DNA of 64,000 nucleotides from Kingdonia uniflora. Lineage: Eukaryota > Streptophyta > Magnoliopsida > Ranunculales > Circaeasteraceae. The translations under genes and the position numbers were made by a program. Positions 34,534 to 47,118 of the stretch are shown in pieces. Each line of letters opens with the position of its first letter. Positions within the stretch are counted from its first letter, which is position 1. The notes beneath the pieces were generated by a model. That model was not told the origin of the DNA. It did no database searches and worked only from the letters and a program-made list of their open reading frames with translations. Where the stretch lies: NCBI GenBank assembly GCA_014058105.1, contig JACGCM010001488.1, forward strand, positions 62,001 to 126,000, written 5' to 3'.

Positions 34534-35137
34534 CTAGAATAGTTTGTGATCAGTATGTACCACAACCTCCTCTTGCAACTTCCCTAAGTCGGTTTGTTGC
34601 TTAAAAAACATTTTCATTGGAGACAACACTCGAACCGACGTACCCTCTTGAACCGATCGAACCAATAACACAAACTTGCCACTCGCATTAACCAACCGCT
34701 TCACCTGAGTCGCCGTTACTAAATTTGACGTAGTGGCATGCTCTTTACAAGCATTAAAATGGATCTCCTTTCCCTCCTTCACAAGACGATACTTACGAGC
34801 TCTAAGGTAATGAATCACATCTCGGTCCCAAAGATAGGGCTACCCAAGATTGCACCTCACACGTCACCTCGTCAATAAACTTCTCAAAAATCATAAACCT
34901 GAAAGTACACTGCTTCGTGATCATCAAATCTGCATCTTTCTTAATCCACCCCAAACCATACGGCTTAGGATGAGCTGTAGTCGTCAAACCCATCTTCTTC
35001 ACCAACGTCTCAGAAATTAAATTTTTTTGACTACCCGAATCCATAATGGCCTTGACTAAACTCTGCTTTACCTGAATACTGACATGAAAAAGCTCTTCCT
35101 GACTCTCCTCCTCGGTAGCCAAAGTTCGTTGAATCAT
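34534..35137 (-). pseudogene. TR-GAG-like element aspartic protease and truncated downstream part
   Basis: An open piece at 35137-34802 has the protease motif I-M-D-S-G-S-Q-K-N-L-I-S and the gypsy pattern P-Y-x-L-G-W-I. It continues at 34818-34534 with Y-R-L-V-K-E-G-K. No RT motif follows before the PPT. The frame shift between the two pieces, or one indel, breaks it. It would process gag. Confidence 0.75.
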
Positions 35138-35254
35138 AAGTGTAAGCTTAGGATTCGGTTTATCTAAATCTAGAAGGTCAACAACCTCAGCGGTTAGTGC
35201 ATATTTCTCTTTATTGCGCTTCTCCTCCTTCGGCCTAATCTCCGGGTAAAGTTT

Positions 35255-36292
35255 CTAACAATAAACGGAAAGATGCCCACTCACCTTACAACGATTACAA
35301 TGAAATTCCTTGGACGAAGACCCCTCTCCTTTGGCCTCTCCCTTATGCTCATTTTTCCAACAAGACTTATACCCCGACTTGATCTTGTCGTCTTCTTTGT
35401 CACTCATCAAATACTTGCCTTCAATAACAATTACTTTCACGGTAGAGTCCTCAATATTGGCCACAGTAAAGAGCTCCAACTCTCTCCTAATGGACTCCGA
35501 TAAACCCCCCGTGTACTTCATGAACACCTCATACTCGTCTACATCAATATCCAAAACCAAAGCTTGGTTATGAAATGCGGTAGTGTACTCTTGTACGGAT
35601 TGTTTAAACTTTTGGCATAAATTGTGCCATAAAAACCATATCTCTTGCTCATACCCAATCGAATAAAACTACTTACGCACTAATACCTTAAATTCTTTCT
35701 AACCCAAATCTCCTACATCGTGGCGTTTTCGATAAGATTTCCACCACGTGAGTATATGACTTGTGAATTTCAACGTAGCAAAGCATATTTGTTGAGCATT
35801 GGAGTATTCATAAACAAAAAAATAAGTTTTTAACCTATCTAACCAATCATCCAACTTCTCGGCATCGATCGAACTGTTGAACACCAGAATTTTAATCTTA
35901 AAATTGATACGTAGATTACGGATAGGATTCGATGACTTACCAATACCTGGCCACTCCTTGTCGGCGTCGGCATCACAAGAATTATTATCGATCTCCGTAA
36001 AATTATCATCTCCATCCACCTCCATAACCCATTTCTTCTTCGATTGGTCAAGCCGTTTCGTCGAAGTGGAAGCCTGCACGAGGTTCGTGAGATACAATCG
36101 TTCAACTAACTCCCCTACAGTAGAAGTTAGGGCAGAAACTATCATTTCCAAAGTTGTGATTCGCTCGTTGGAATCGCCCATCTCCAAATCGTCATTCTTC
36201 TTTGAATTAGGCTTGCGATGGATCTTCAACGGACTCACTAGCTTCTCCTTCGTTTGCTTAAGACGATAACGTGTAGAGACCATAAACCACAA
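35255..36292 (-). pseudogene. TR-GAG-like element gag with CCHC zinc knuckle
   Basis: Open pieces at 36292-35699 (197 codons) and 35560-35255. The first has a linker with a possible coiled coil (residues 40-65), then a retrotransposon gag segment: F-N-S-S-I-D-A-E-K-L-D-D-W-L and L-T-W-W-K-S-Y. The second ends in a zinc knuckle C-x2-C-x4-H-x4-C. It is broken near 35560-35700 by at least one stop. Confidence 0.82.
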
Positions 36293-36332
36293 TCAACCCC
36301 CCGAGAATCAAAATTGGAAAATTGATACCACT

Positions 36333-36822
36333 TAATCCACAATACGATGAAGAAGTTATAGTTAGCTGAAAGATACGAAGAACACCAAAATTGGAAAAAT
36401 AAAAACAAGCTTCAATTGTTTTAAAAAAATGAAGTAGATTACAATAAATCACTCCAAAACCCTAGGCTTCTCTCAAACTCTTTTTAGATCTAACATAAAA
36501 AGAAAACATAACCTAAGTCCCCTTTATATAAAGGGAATTCGAAATTACAAAATAATGGATCTTGAGGCAAAAGCAATGCCTAAGAATCAAAACACTGCCA
36601 AAGTCGTTCGAACGAACTAGGAAGTCGTTCGAACGACTTTACGACTAATTGGTTTAAAACCCTAGAAACTTGCATGGTCGTTCGATTGAAACTAAACTCG
36701 TTCGAACGAACATATGGCTCTAGGACAAAATTTTGGAGGACATGTCAACTCGTTCGAACAACACTCAACGTCGTTTAAACGAATTTGACAAATCTTTAAA
36801 TACTCTAGATCCTCCTGGATCA
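36333..36822 (-). repeat. TR-GAG-like 5' LTR
   Basis: 490 bp, aligning with 33635-34120. It has the same six palindromic sites at 36603, 36624, 36677, 36697, 36749 and 36770. The PBS (TGGTATCA on the minus strand) is at 36323-36332. Confidence 0.88.
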
Positions 36823-36827
36823 CACTA

Positions 36828-39800
36828 ACTCCGCCCTTGTGGAGGTTGCAGCATCAGACTTTTCGACGACACTGATGCCGTCATGGATCAATATACAGAG
36901 TAATCCGTAATAAAATTTGAGTAGACATGTGATGTTATATTAGAGAGAGCACTAGTAGTTTCTTTTATATAACATACTTGATTTACTTTTTGTTGTTAGT
37001 ATTTTTGATTTTGGTGGGAACATACCATTTATATTTTAATAAAGTGCTCGTGACATACATGAGATTTATTTCGTTCTAATAAATTATAATTTATTAGAAT
37101 TTATTCTTTGGGAAGTAGTTAAATTCCATATATGATAGTTGATCTACTATATATAACCCATTTATGGATCTATCTATTTATTGTGTATGACCAATAATCG
37201 GATGAGTGGCGATATATGTCTAAGACACATTAGTACCACGCACTCAATCCTTTTGAGATATGAACATATTTCTTGTCTCTAACCTAGTGCATCGGGGATG
37301 TCACGAATATTATTGGCACGACTAACATGATATAACGTACTAGTGTGTCATGTTATTACTCTCTAACGGTACGATACAGGGTATCTAGTCTACTTTATAA
37401 ACTAGTAAATCCAGCCATATTTTATTGAGTTTTGGGAGATACATGAAAATACTTATCACGTAATGACTATCGAAGAAAATGACAGACAAGGTTCTATGCA
37501 TTCACTCCATGTCTAAAGGTTAGAACACGCTATTGAAACGATTTCTAATACACTCCTTAGGGCTCGGATAGTGAGTAGGATTATCAAGATTGCATCTCAA
37601 CTTTCCTTAAAATGAGATAAGATCCAGAGAGTGTACGTGTAACGATTGTTTTCAAGGAAAGTCTATTATTTCATCCTAGCATAACCAAGCTGGAGTGGAA
37701 TCTCCAGCCTTTACTCCAAACGTATCCATGGAGACACATGTGGACCTTTCCATCTACATAGTAGTCCACTTGAATATTTATAGTCATAAAAGACACATCT
37801 AGGAGATGGTTTTACGTTTGCCTACTCATAAAATCTAGGAATGCAACGTTAGCACGATATTTCACTTATATCATTCGATTGTAGGCTCAGTTCCTGGATT
37901 AACCGATCAAAGTCGATGGATACGACTTGACGGGGGTTTGGGAGTTGGACTCACAAGCTTTTGATGATTATTTTACCGCTAAATGGGATAGATGATTGAG
38001 CATCATGAGTACCCCATACCATACCCAATTCGAGATTGGTGGAGAACCTAATCAAGCGATTTAGGATAATCGTTAGGCCACTATTATTACGATCACAACT
38101 TCCAGCTAGTGTGTGGGATATGCATTCTTGCTCCCACAACACTAATTAGGGTTCGTCCCTTAGTAAATTATCAAATTATTTTTTCCCAAAAGTGACCAGT
38201 AACTGGGTCGAAGTCCGGTGTCGCCCATCGACGAACATTTGGATGTTTCGTACAGGTGTAAGTCGCACCACAATGTATGAAGATAGAACCCTCAACGTTG
38301 GCCTGGTATTATGTGGGTTATGATTTGTATTTATCACTGGATATTTGAACCCACTGGCGACGTATATACTGCAGAGCAGATAATTGTCACTTTGATGAAA
38401 TGATATTCCCAGCATTGGGGGGAGATATGACAGTCAATGTTGAGAATGTTTCCAAGAGGTCTTGAAAAATACCATCGTTATCTCATCTAGATCCCTATAC
38501 ACATATTAGGTGATAATAAGGTTCAATGGATTAGAAATCTTTAATAGGTCGCAAATGATTTGCTAGATGCATTCATAGGCACTATTGAAGTACTGTAAGT
38601 ATATGTACCTGCAAGTAATACACCTCTACAGCAGAACATTCCTGGGGAATTAGTACCGCAAACGAATCTGAGGCTCACGCTTAGTGCAGAGCAGCGTTGA
38701 AAGAAAGTATTTTGAGTCTGGGAGCTGCAGAATAAGGGATAAATATGAGTAAAGGTGTAGTCGGTTCATCGAGAATGGAACCACCCATCGATGAGGCAAT
38801 AGTAGTTACGTGACCAGTTGATGTATTACGAGACTAGCCCGGCGTGGCAGATACGCATATAATAATAATATCTCGATCTATTAAAAGTTTGTAATAAGCA
38901 CAATGTAGGATCATTCAATAAATATTTGTCGACAAGGTATTCATATTCGCTGCTGTACTCGCCATCAAGGATGAAGATTCATAATAGCTTATTGTAAATG
39001 ATTGTATGTTGTTGTACATTGGCAAAAGTGGGCGTCTAAAATCCAAGCTGAGCTTAGCTTATACATAATGCAAAATGATTTCATTGAGCCTATCGGTTAT
39101 AAATGGGAAAGGTACAAAGCATACGATTAACTCGGAGAGATAATATGGTCAAGGCAAGACTAGTTTCCAATGAAATCCTTTAGAGATCTAGCATCGATTG
39201 CAGTGTGACCTATTACCTGATTATGAACGCTATAATATTTTGGTACTGATCAGTTTGTCAAGTTTTCGGGGACAAGCTAGACATGTGTCTGATGTAAATA
39301 TTATGTATCTATATGGGAAACTAGATACAGATATATACATGAAGCTATCTGGGGAGGTATAAGCTTCTGAAAGCAATTAAACCCAATACACGAGGTTTGT
39401 ACGTAATAAAACTGGAAAAGTTATTATTGACTTGAAGTAATTAGGGCCCATGTGACATAGTAAGTTGACTGAGTATTTGAAGTTCGGAGGCTTTGCAAAT
39501 ATCATTATTTGTCTATGCGTTCTTATTTAGAATACATAAACTAGCTTCAATATCATCATAACAGTGTACTAAATAATTTGAATATCATTAGACCTCTGGG
39601 GAAAATTGCGAGAGCCGCCGAATACCTTGGGAAGGAATTCAAAATACAAGACCTTAGGAAATCAAGAGTGTCTCTCATACACCGAGTAATATATATCGGA
39701 AAAGTTATCTAACACTTAGATATAGATGTAGCACACGGTGCTAAGTCGTTTATTGTACGTTCATCACTTGGGTCTAGGCAATGACATCTTTGACCATTCT

Positions 39801-40500
39801 AATGGGGGGAGAAACTCCTAAGGCTATGATGCCATAACTAGGAGGTGTTTTGCTATAGTTAGCTGGGTATACTAGACCCAATGACTCATTCGCAGTGAAC
39901 TGTTTGGCTTGCCATAGTTCTATTCCTACTCAAAGATACTGGATTAAGATCAGGTACATTCTGAGGTATCTGATAAGTATGAAAGACTGGGGTTTATTCT
40001 ACTCGAAATGGTAAACGTAAAAGTATAGAGTACACCGATACAAAATACTTCTTCGACCCACATAAAGGCCATTGTCAAATGAATTATGTGTTTATGTACG
40101 AGGATACATAAAGATTCTTAGAGATCGATAAAGCAGATAACGGTAGCTACACCTCGGACCACAAAGATTCTTGCACTTTATAAAGCTGGCAGAGAATGAT
40201 GGTTGCACTCCAAGATACATCTCATCAACCAAAGTTGTGGCGTGTTATATCCAAGATAAAACATCGACTATGTATGAAGATAATTCATCTTGCATCATTC
40301 AAGTCAATGGCGATTTATCAATGGCAATAGAACAAAGCACATTTCACATAAGCCATTCCAACCTTATGAATTATAAAAGGCGAATAAGATTGGCGCTGCC
40401 GAGGATATTTTAGAAGACATCTCTGCAAATCCATGCACGAAGACTCTTGCACCACTTACGTTCAAGCAGCTGGTACACGGAATCGACATGCAGAAGATTT
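36828..40500 (+). pseudogene. Copia pol remnant (integrase, RT, RNase H)
   Basis: Heavily mutated, but recognisable in pieces on the plus strand. The integrase region is at about 37690-38160. A typical copia segment R-Y-L-E-P-L-T-G-D-like / C-H-F-D-E follows at about 38338-38405, then A-L-G-G near 38412. RT patches are at about 39060-39720, including G-Y-K-W. RNase H is open at 40171-40413 with M-Y-E-D-N-S-S-C-I-I-Q, ending near 40500 with F-K-Q-L-V-H-G-I-G-M. Stops occur every few dozen codons. The protease region next to 36828 is not recognisable. Confidence 0.78.
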
Positions 40501-40794
40501 ACTTAACAATATCTCGGGGAGATACATCTCAGGGAGATAGATCTCAGGAAGATCGACGTCAGGGGGAGTAGTCCTAGCCTGACGTGGACACAAGCGTGCT
40601 ATTCTTTTTTTTGATAGTACAATTTTTATCCTATGAGGTTTTACTGACTGGAGAATTTGACGAGGCAACGTATACGCGTCCACAACCCATACAGGGCATA
40701 TGATTGTACTATTTCCCTGTACAACTTTTTGCCCAAGGGGGTTTTGCTAGGTAGAGGTTTTGATGAGGCAAATCGTTCTAGTATGGAATACCCT

Positions 40795-40803
40795 AAGGGG
40801 GAG
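40795..40803 (+). other. Copia polypurine tract
   Basis: AAGGGGGAG directly before the 3' LTR. Confidence 0.8.
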
Positions 40804-41028
40804 TGTTAGGAGTTGGGTCTAAGCCCAAGCTAGGAACCTAGCAGGGTTGGGGTGTTCTATTAGGACTCCTAACAAGCCCATAAGCCCGATAGGGTTATGG
40901 GGAGAGTTTGAGTAGGTTAGCTAACTTTTGTTGTAGGTTTATCCTTATATTACTATATTACGTACATAGAACACTATTCATAATCAATAAGAAATCTTCT
41001 CTTCTCTCTCTCTTTTGTTCATAAGATA
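40804..41028 (+). repeat. Copia 3' LTR, first part
   Basis: Matches 30630-30854. It breaks off after ...CATAAGATA, where the Helitron begins, and resumes at 49136. Confidence 0.93.
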
Positions 41029-41059
41029 CTAGCAATCGGGCACACGCTGTTGCGTGTGC
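41029..41059 (-). other. Helitron 3' terminus: hairpin plus CTAG
   Basis: Stem GCACACGC/GCGTGTGC (41040-41047 and 41052-41059) with a 4-base loop, then seven bases, then CTAG on the minus strand. This is the canonical rolling-circle termination structure of plant Helitrons. Confidence 0.92.
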
Positions 41060-44000
41060 TTACATAAATTTGTAAATTTGTTATTTATTATTAGCCTATT
41101 TGAAATTATTAAAAGTGATGATCAAACTGTTAAAATTAAAGGTATGTCGTTATTGTTTGACGACTAATTTTTCAAAGGTTGACCAAAAATATGACACCAA
41201 AACTCGACCCAAAGGTCTAATATGATTTGTGTGTAAAGCTTATTGTTGAAATACAAGCGTTTGTACATGGAGTATATGGGCATAAAATTCACATTATAAC
41301 AACATGAGCAATATGTATATGTATATGTATAAGTACACATATATCATTCTTATCACAAAGTACAACAATAAAATTTTTTCAAGGAACATGTTACGATAAG
41401 AAAACTGTATTTAATTTAGATTTAATTCCTTTCAATTTTATCAATTCCCTGTTCTTACCAAATACTTTGTACATCCATGTGACCATTTTTTTTACTGAAA
41501 TTGTTTGTAAGCATTAACAATGAACTCACAATAAAACAGTCAGACATGCATTCAAGTATATGATGTTTCCAATTATTCCATACACAGAAAGTAAGTTCGA
41601 GGTTTGCATCCGATAAACATAAGTTTAAACACCAGACTGGATAAGTTCCCTGCTAATGTTTTTACCGACCACCCCAATTAAGGGGTCAAAAAGAACAACC
41701 GTTGATGAACCTAGATTAACACAAATACATCTCTCCACATTTCATACATAGATACATCATATCCAAAGGGCCAAAGCACTTAATTAAAAGTGTTGAACCC
41801 TGAAACATGGTCATACAACTAAACTATGGTAGCAATTTCATTTCACTAAGAAAGTAGCCAAGTCCCCCTCAAAACATCTAACTCCATGAAATAATTTGTC
41901 CATGCAAGTTACACCTATACAGAACAGACATACAAAGCCGCTAACATATAAATCCTCTACAAGGTTCAAATATGAACGCTAGTATATAAGTATACGGACA
42001 TGGCGTGGATTCAAATGCACAGAGCAAAGTTATTTCATAAGCCAAACCTGTAGCAAAATAATTCATAAGACAATTAACTGAATTAACATCGTCAATATTT
42101 TTGCTAGAAAAATGTCCAAGTGTTATTAAAGAACGGAACCCAAAGCATCAATCCCTTGCTCCTTTTCGAATACCTGTCAGAATCCTTACTACATTACTTT
42201 TCCCCCTTAAACGCAAGCAACCTTTGTGCCATCTCTTAAAGTGATTAGCCTCAGGATTACTCTATAAAATTTTAAAATGAAGAATGAGAAGTAAATGTTG
42301 CAGTAAGTAGAAGACAATTACCATACTACAAAAAGTAAAAAAGTAAAAACATTTTACCTTATCGATATACATCAAGGTTGTTCACACTTGCATTCTATAT
42401 CAGGGCCGCTAAATCAATGTTTTTAAGACATGGACCTAACACATATACATCCAAATGAGTTATGTATCTAATTGATGTCTCACGCTAGTAAAAGGCAATA
42501 CTACCAATTGCCTTATGAAACTTCATTCCCACATTATTTGCATGAAGAAGAAGATATAGAGTTACTAACTGATGATAGTAACAAAAATCACGTCATCAAC
42601 TCCCAACACTTTGTTATTATTTTTGCCTTTTCTGCATCACCGAAAAACCAACTTTGTCAATTCATAAAAATAAAAATAAAATCTATTGCATCATAAAAAT
42701 CATGCGCATCTTGACTCGTAACAGAAGAAGAAGAGACAAAAGATAATCAACTTATCATTTCATAAAAGATTTGAAAGATGTTGCATCATAATAAATCATG
42801 CACATCTTGACTCGTAATGGAAGACGAAGCGGCAAAAGATAATCAACTTCCTTTTTACATTAACTTTAATGAACCTCTTGAGTTTTGCGTATAAAGACTT
42901 CAAAATGCATTTCCCTCTTTTTGTACATGGTCATTCCCTCATGTAAGATACTTCAAAGTCAAGCTACGATTAGTGTTTCCGTTCTTGGGTCCACTTATAC
43001 CAATTGAATAAATTTAAATGTTTTTCGTAGTTATGATAAATTAACCCACATGAAATGCAAAAAAAAAATGAAGACATAAAAATTACACTAAATCATGCTT
43101 AATATGATATATGTATAGAGAAATGGGCTAACCTTGATATTAAACTCAATGTATCTCCGCCAATAAGTCAATGGTGTACCGATCATGATTATGAACTGTT
43201 CAGAATGTAAGAGTAAGAACTGTTGTCTACATTAATTTGTTGCTTCTTGTGCTTCTGTAAAGATTTAATCATCTTAAATTAGAATTTTTTTTCACATTCA
43301 AGACTAACTGATCTTAGTGGGTTTGAACCACCATATCTTGAGATATTCCTTATATAAACCATATTCTCAAGCACTTTTCCTTTTGAGCTAAAGACCCAAT
43401 AAGAGTACAAAATTGTGAAAATATTCCTTTTGTAAACACAATCAATGTAAGTGGTTTACGTAGGTCTGCACACATTGCTAATGGCCTACATTTTTGTAAG
43501 TGGCATTCCCATCTCCAACTTTACTATCAAGATCTAGCTTGTAATATTATAAATTAATATAAATTGTGAAGCACACGGTTTCAAACCTATTCAAGAATAG
43601 CAAAATGATTTACACACAAAACAACATAAGATGTTAAAAAGAGAAGTATAATGTCTAAAGCAATTCATTATTAATCAAATGAAAAGCTACGATCATAAAT
43701 TATAAACACCAAACACAATATAATTCCGAAATGTAATATTTACTAACCTTACCTCTTTAGTGCTACTCATTGTAACAACTGCAATACGATAGGTATTATG
43801 GTCAAGACATCCACTTGGAGAGCATTATCATTATATGTATTACCAATATCAAATAAATATTCGTTAGGCTAGTTTTTTGTCGAGCACTTTTTATCCTAGA
43901 GACTTAGCGTCCTTGTATATATTTTACACAATAGATTGACTTAAACGATCTAATGGTCCATATGTGTTGGCCTTCATATAGAAAGACTTGCCTTACCGCT

Positions 44001-45722
44001 CTTCCTAGAAATGCAATACTGGTCTTTAATGCCAATCTCCCTATCCATCCCCTTATAAGCATCAATCCAAGATATTGAAATCACTCATAGAAGGATCAAA
44101 ACGATGCCCAATGACTGTAGACATCTTTTCAAAACATAGAAAGAACCCTAGAATGTTAACATGGCAAATATATATATATAACTTGTAAGCTAAAGTTGAT
44201 ATAATTCATACGTCATTATTTCGGTTAGGATTTTGGTGGCTAAAGTTGTTTGATTACTGCTTGAGATTGATTGACTACTTAAAGTATGAAGCAAGTGTAT
44301 TACTGCTTATTATTATAATGAATTTCTTAGACTTTTGGAAGTAGAAATCCTATCCATAATTCATAGTTTTTTTCTTTTTAAAATTCCCTAACATAGGTAC
44401 TTTAATAGTAGTGTGACACATTATCTACGTAGTAATGTTAATGGTCTTCGGGAACTCATTAAGTGATTCATGGCTAAAACCCCTAAAGTATCTAATGATT
44501 TGCGTCCTACTGAGGTTCTACAATTATAAAATAAACCTAGAGAATCAAAATCCAAAACTTTTAAAAGCAAACAGGTGTACATACAGATTATAAAATGTAA
44601 GTTATCTTCACTCTTCACTCTAACATAGTTAAAAAATTCTCCATATTAACTTAAATAAAATAACAAAAATTCTCAAAACAATATAGAGAAAATCTCATAC
44701 CTTGTGTAGATGAAAAAACTCCTTCAACTTCAATGTTTACATCACTCGCCAGTCCAACATTATATTACCTACACTAAAAAAACTCAATTTTTTTAAACCT
44801 CAATTCCCCGTATTACTCAAAACACTTTAATCACTTCTCACACTAATTAAACCGTTTCTTTTCAAAATAGAGTTAAACTGCAATACTATCTAAAATCACT
44901 TGCAGTCACTTCTCAAACTAAGGCAAATTGAATCGTGTTCAAATCAGACTTCAACCCAAAACCCCAAATCTCTCCACTTGATTAAGCAAACTAAACAAAC
45001 TTTGACAATTTTCCCAAAATCCAAAATAAGAGAAATTACTAAAAATTGAGCAAAAACACTAAAAAATGGAGAATATATATATATATATGGTTTTTTTAAA
45101 CACTCAAGTCCTCCGCAAACCCAGTAACAATAAATTCCCAACTTAGTCCTCAAAAAAATATAAGAGGTAAACTATAAAAAAAGAATTGCAAGTGTATGTG
45201 ATAAGAAATAGGACACCCCAGAATCTACAACTGATTGAACGACGAAACTAGCAGTGGTCTAGATCGTCGCGACCAACACTATGTATATCAAACCCAATAA
45301 AATATACCTTAAACTCTATACAAAGTATCACAATCTATCAATTTTCTATGATTTCAAATGTACCCATTGATTTTAATTATAAGGCTCATATTGAACTTCA
45401 TCATTCCAATTATAGAAAAATAAAATTTTATGGTTTTCAATATCTACTCTAAAAAAAAATAATTCCCCATTAATTCGCATACCGTTTCCATTGCAATCAC
45501 TGCAAACAATGTTATTTACTTTAAGTGAGTTTAGTAATTTTATCAAAATCCCTACAAACCCAAAACCAACAAATCAAAATCAAGTTGCCCTCTCTAATCA
45601 ACAGATTCTAAGTTACTTATAGCTTCAATCACTAAATCTCAGGTCATTCTATCATACAATATAGCTAATTGTAGAGTAAAAATAGATGATTAAGAGATAT
45701 ATTACTAGTTGAGGTTCAAGAA
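41060..45722. other. Helitron internal sequence, no gene recognised
   Basis: 4.7 kb of AT-rich DNA with only short ORFs (for example 42472-42696) lacking recognisable motifs. There are AT microsatellites near 44170 and 45069-45087, and no Rep HUH motif or helicase motif. It may hold introns or flanks of captured genes that I cannot identify. Confidence 0.45.
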
Positions 45723-46837
45723 TCAGCACCCATAACAACACCATCACGGTAGGGAAACAAATGCTTATGTGCAAACAATACTCTAGACCTTGTTGGTCCC
45801 TTCATTTCCTCCTCGCTATCCAACATAATTAGGTTTTCACTGATCAATGAAGTATCTGTTTCTCCATGATTTGCTTGGTGTTATCCCCGAGATAATTTTG
45901 GCAAAACAGGTTATCATTGTGGTCATCAGCAGGTGACATTGGAAGGGACTTCGGCGAATAAACATGTATGCTTAGGGGTTTTAACTGATAGAATGGCTGC
46001 ACATTCTCCTTGTTATCTTCGTCATTCTTGGGGAAACCAGAGATTCCCAAAGACAATTCCTTCTTTATCCCACATTGTTTCTTAGAAACCATGTTAATGG
46101 CATCGTTATATATTTTCTCGTTATGAAGTTGAAGAACCTATTGTCTGTTACAATGCATCAAGTAGTACTTGGGCAAGACTGATAACTTACGAGCATCCAC
46201 CATGTTTTCCTTGTCACGTTTCCCGTCCTGTGGTGAGCACAATGATTTCAATGACAGCTTCAGGCCATTACCAAGCAGTTTGTCACGATTTGCTTTGGAA
46301 CTCACATTTTTGGATCTTTCTTCGTGAACTTAATAAGATTGTTGATCAACGCATTTACTTGGAGTTTGAAACTCATTCTTCTTGTCATCATGATCTTGAC
46401 ATGGTGCACTTTCACTGTAAACAAATTTTGATGAAGCCTTAGAAACATTTTGGCGGTGCAAGAGAGATAATTTGGAAGTATGCACCACTTTTTCTTTCTC
46501 GTGACTTTCACTTTGCGATGGGACTGAACATTCTAAAGACAATTCCAGTTGACTCCACAAAGCTTCTTACGAGTTGGAGTGTGTTCACTATTGTCTTTTC
46601 TAAATGTTAAGTCCAGTTGCTCATCTTCAATCTACAGTAATATGAGATACAATTATGAAAACATAACATAAGTGATAAGTTACAGACAGGCTTAGTTTTT
46701 ACCGTAGATGAACTTTGGTTAGGAGGAAAGCTTTCTGTGACTGTACTGGTCCGGCTAGCCCCAGCCTTTGCATATTTCTCAGTCATAGCCCGTGCCTTTT
46801 GATCAAAAATTTGCCTGTTGTATTTGTACTCTTTACT
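45723..46837 (-). pseudogene. Second captured gene fragment in the Helitron, unidentified
   Basis: Minus-strand exon-like stretches. Exon 46837-46703 has an AG acceptor before it and GT after it, encoding ...YNRQIFDQKARAMTEKYAKA... The next exon, from 46631, is preceded by GTAG and reads a Ser/Lys-rich, hydrophilic protein in patched frames to a stop at 45723-45725. Its end reads ...GPTRSRVLFAHKHLF... The composition suggests a nuclear protein. I do not recognise the family. At least two indels or stops interrupt it (near 46330 and 46130). It lies downstream of the calreticulin exons on the same strand. Confidence 0.5.
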
Positions 46838-47118
46838 CTGTACATTTTTTGAAGAGAACATCAAATCAGTCGTAAAAAAAAGTTTGCATATAAATAGATG
46901 TCAAACATGAAGTTTCATATTCTGGCAACGTTTTTGAGATACTAAACGTAGCTTTTCATTTACAGCAAGCAGTCATAATTAGCTTATATTAAAATGTAAA
47001 CTTACAACTTCATACATTATGCCATCATAAGGGTTGGGGTTCACTCAGTAGCAACGATCAGTTAAGCATAGACCTACCTTAGAATAATTTGGAAAGCATT
47101 TGTAAGAGAAAAACATAC

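Larger units (their letters stand above)
33635..36822 (-). mobile_element. Non-autonomous gag-protease LTR element (TR-GAG-like) inside the copia element
   Basis: 3188 bp with LTRs of 486 bp (33635-34120) and 490 bp (36333-36822). Flanks AACTA (33630-33634) and CACTA (36823-36827) form a target duplication with one mismatch. On the minus strand: LTR, PBS TGGTATCA (initiator-Met type), gag, zinc knuckle, protease, an abrupt end without RT or integrase, PPT AAAGGGGGGAGCCA, LTR. The proteins are Ty3/gypsy-like. Plants are known to have short gag-only LTR elements that need helper enzymes; this fits that class with a protease piece kept. Confidence 0.85.
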
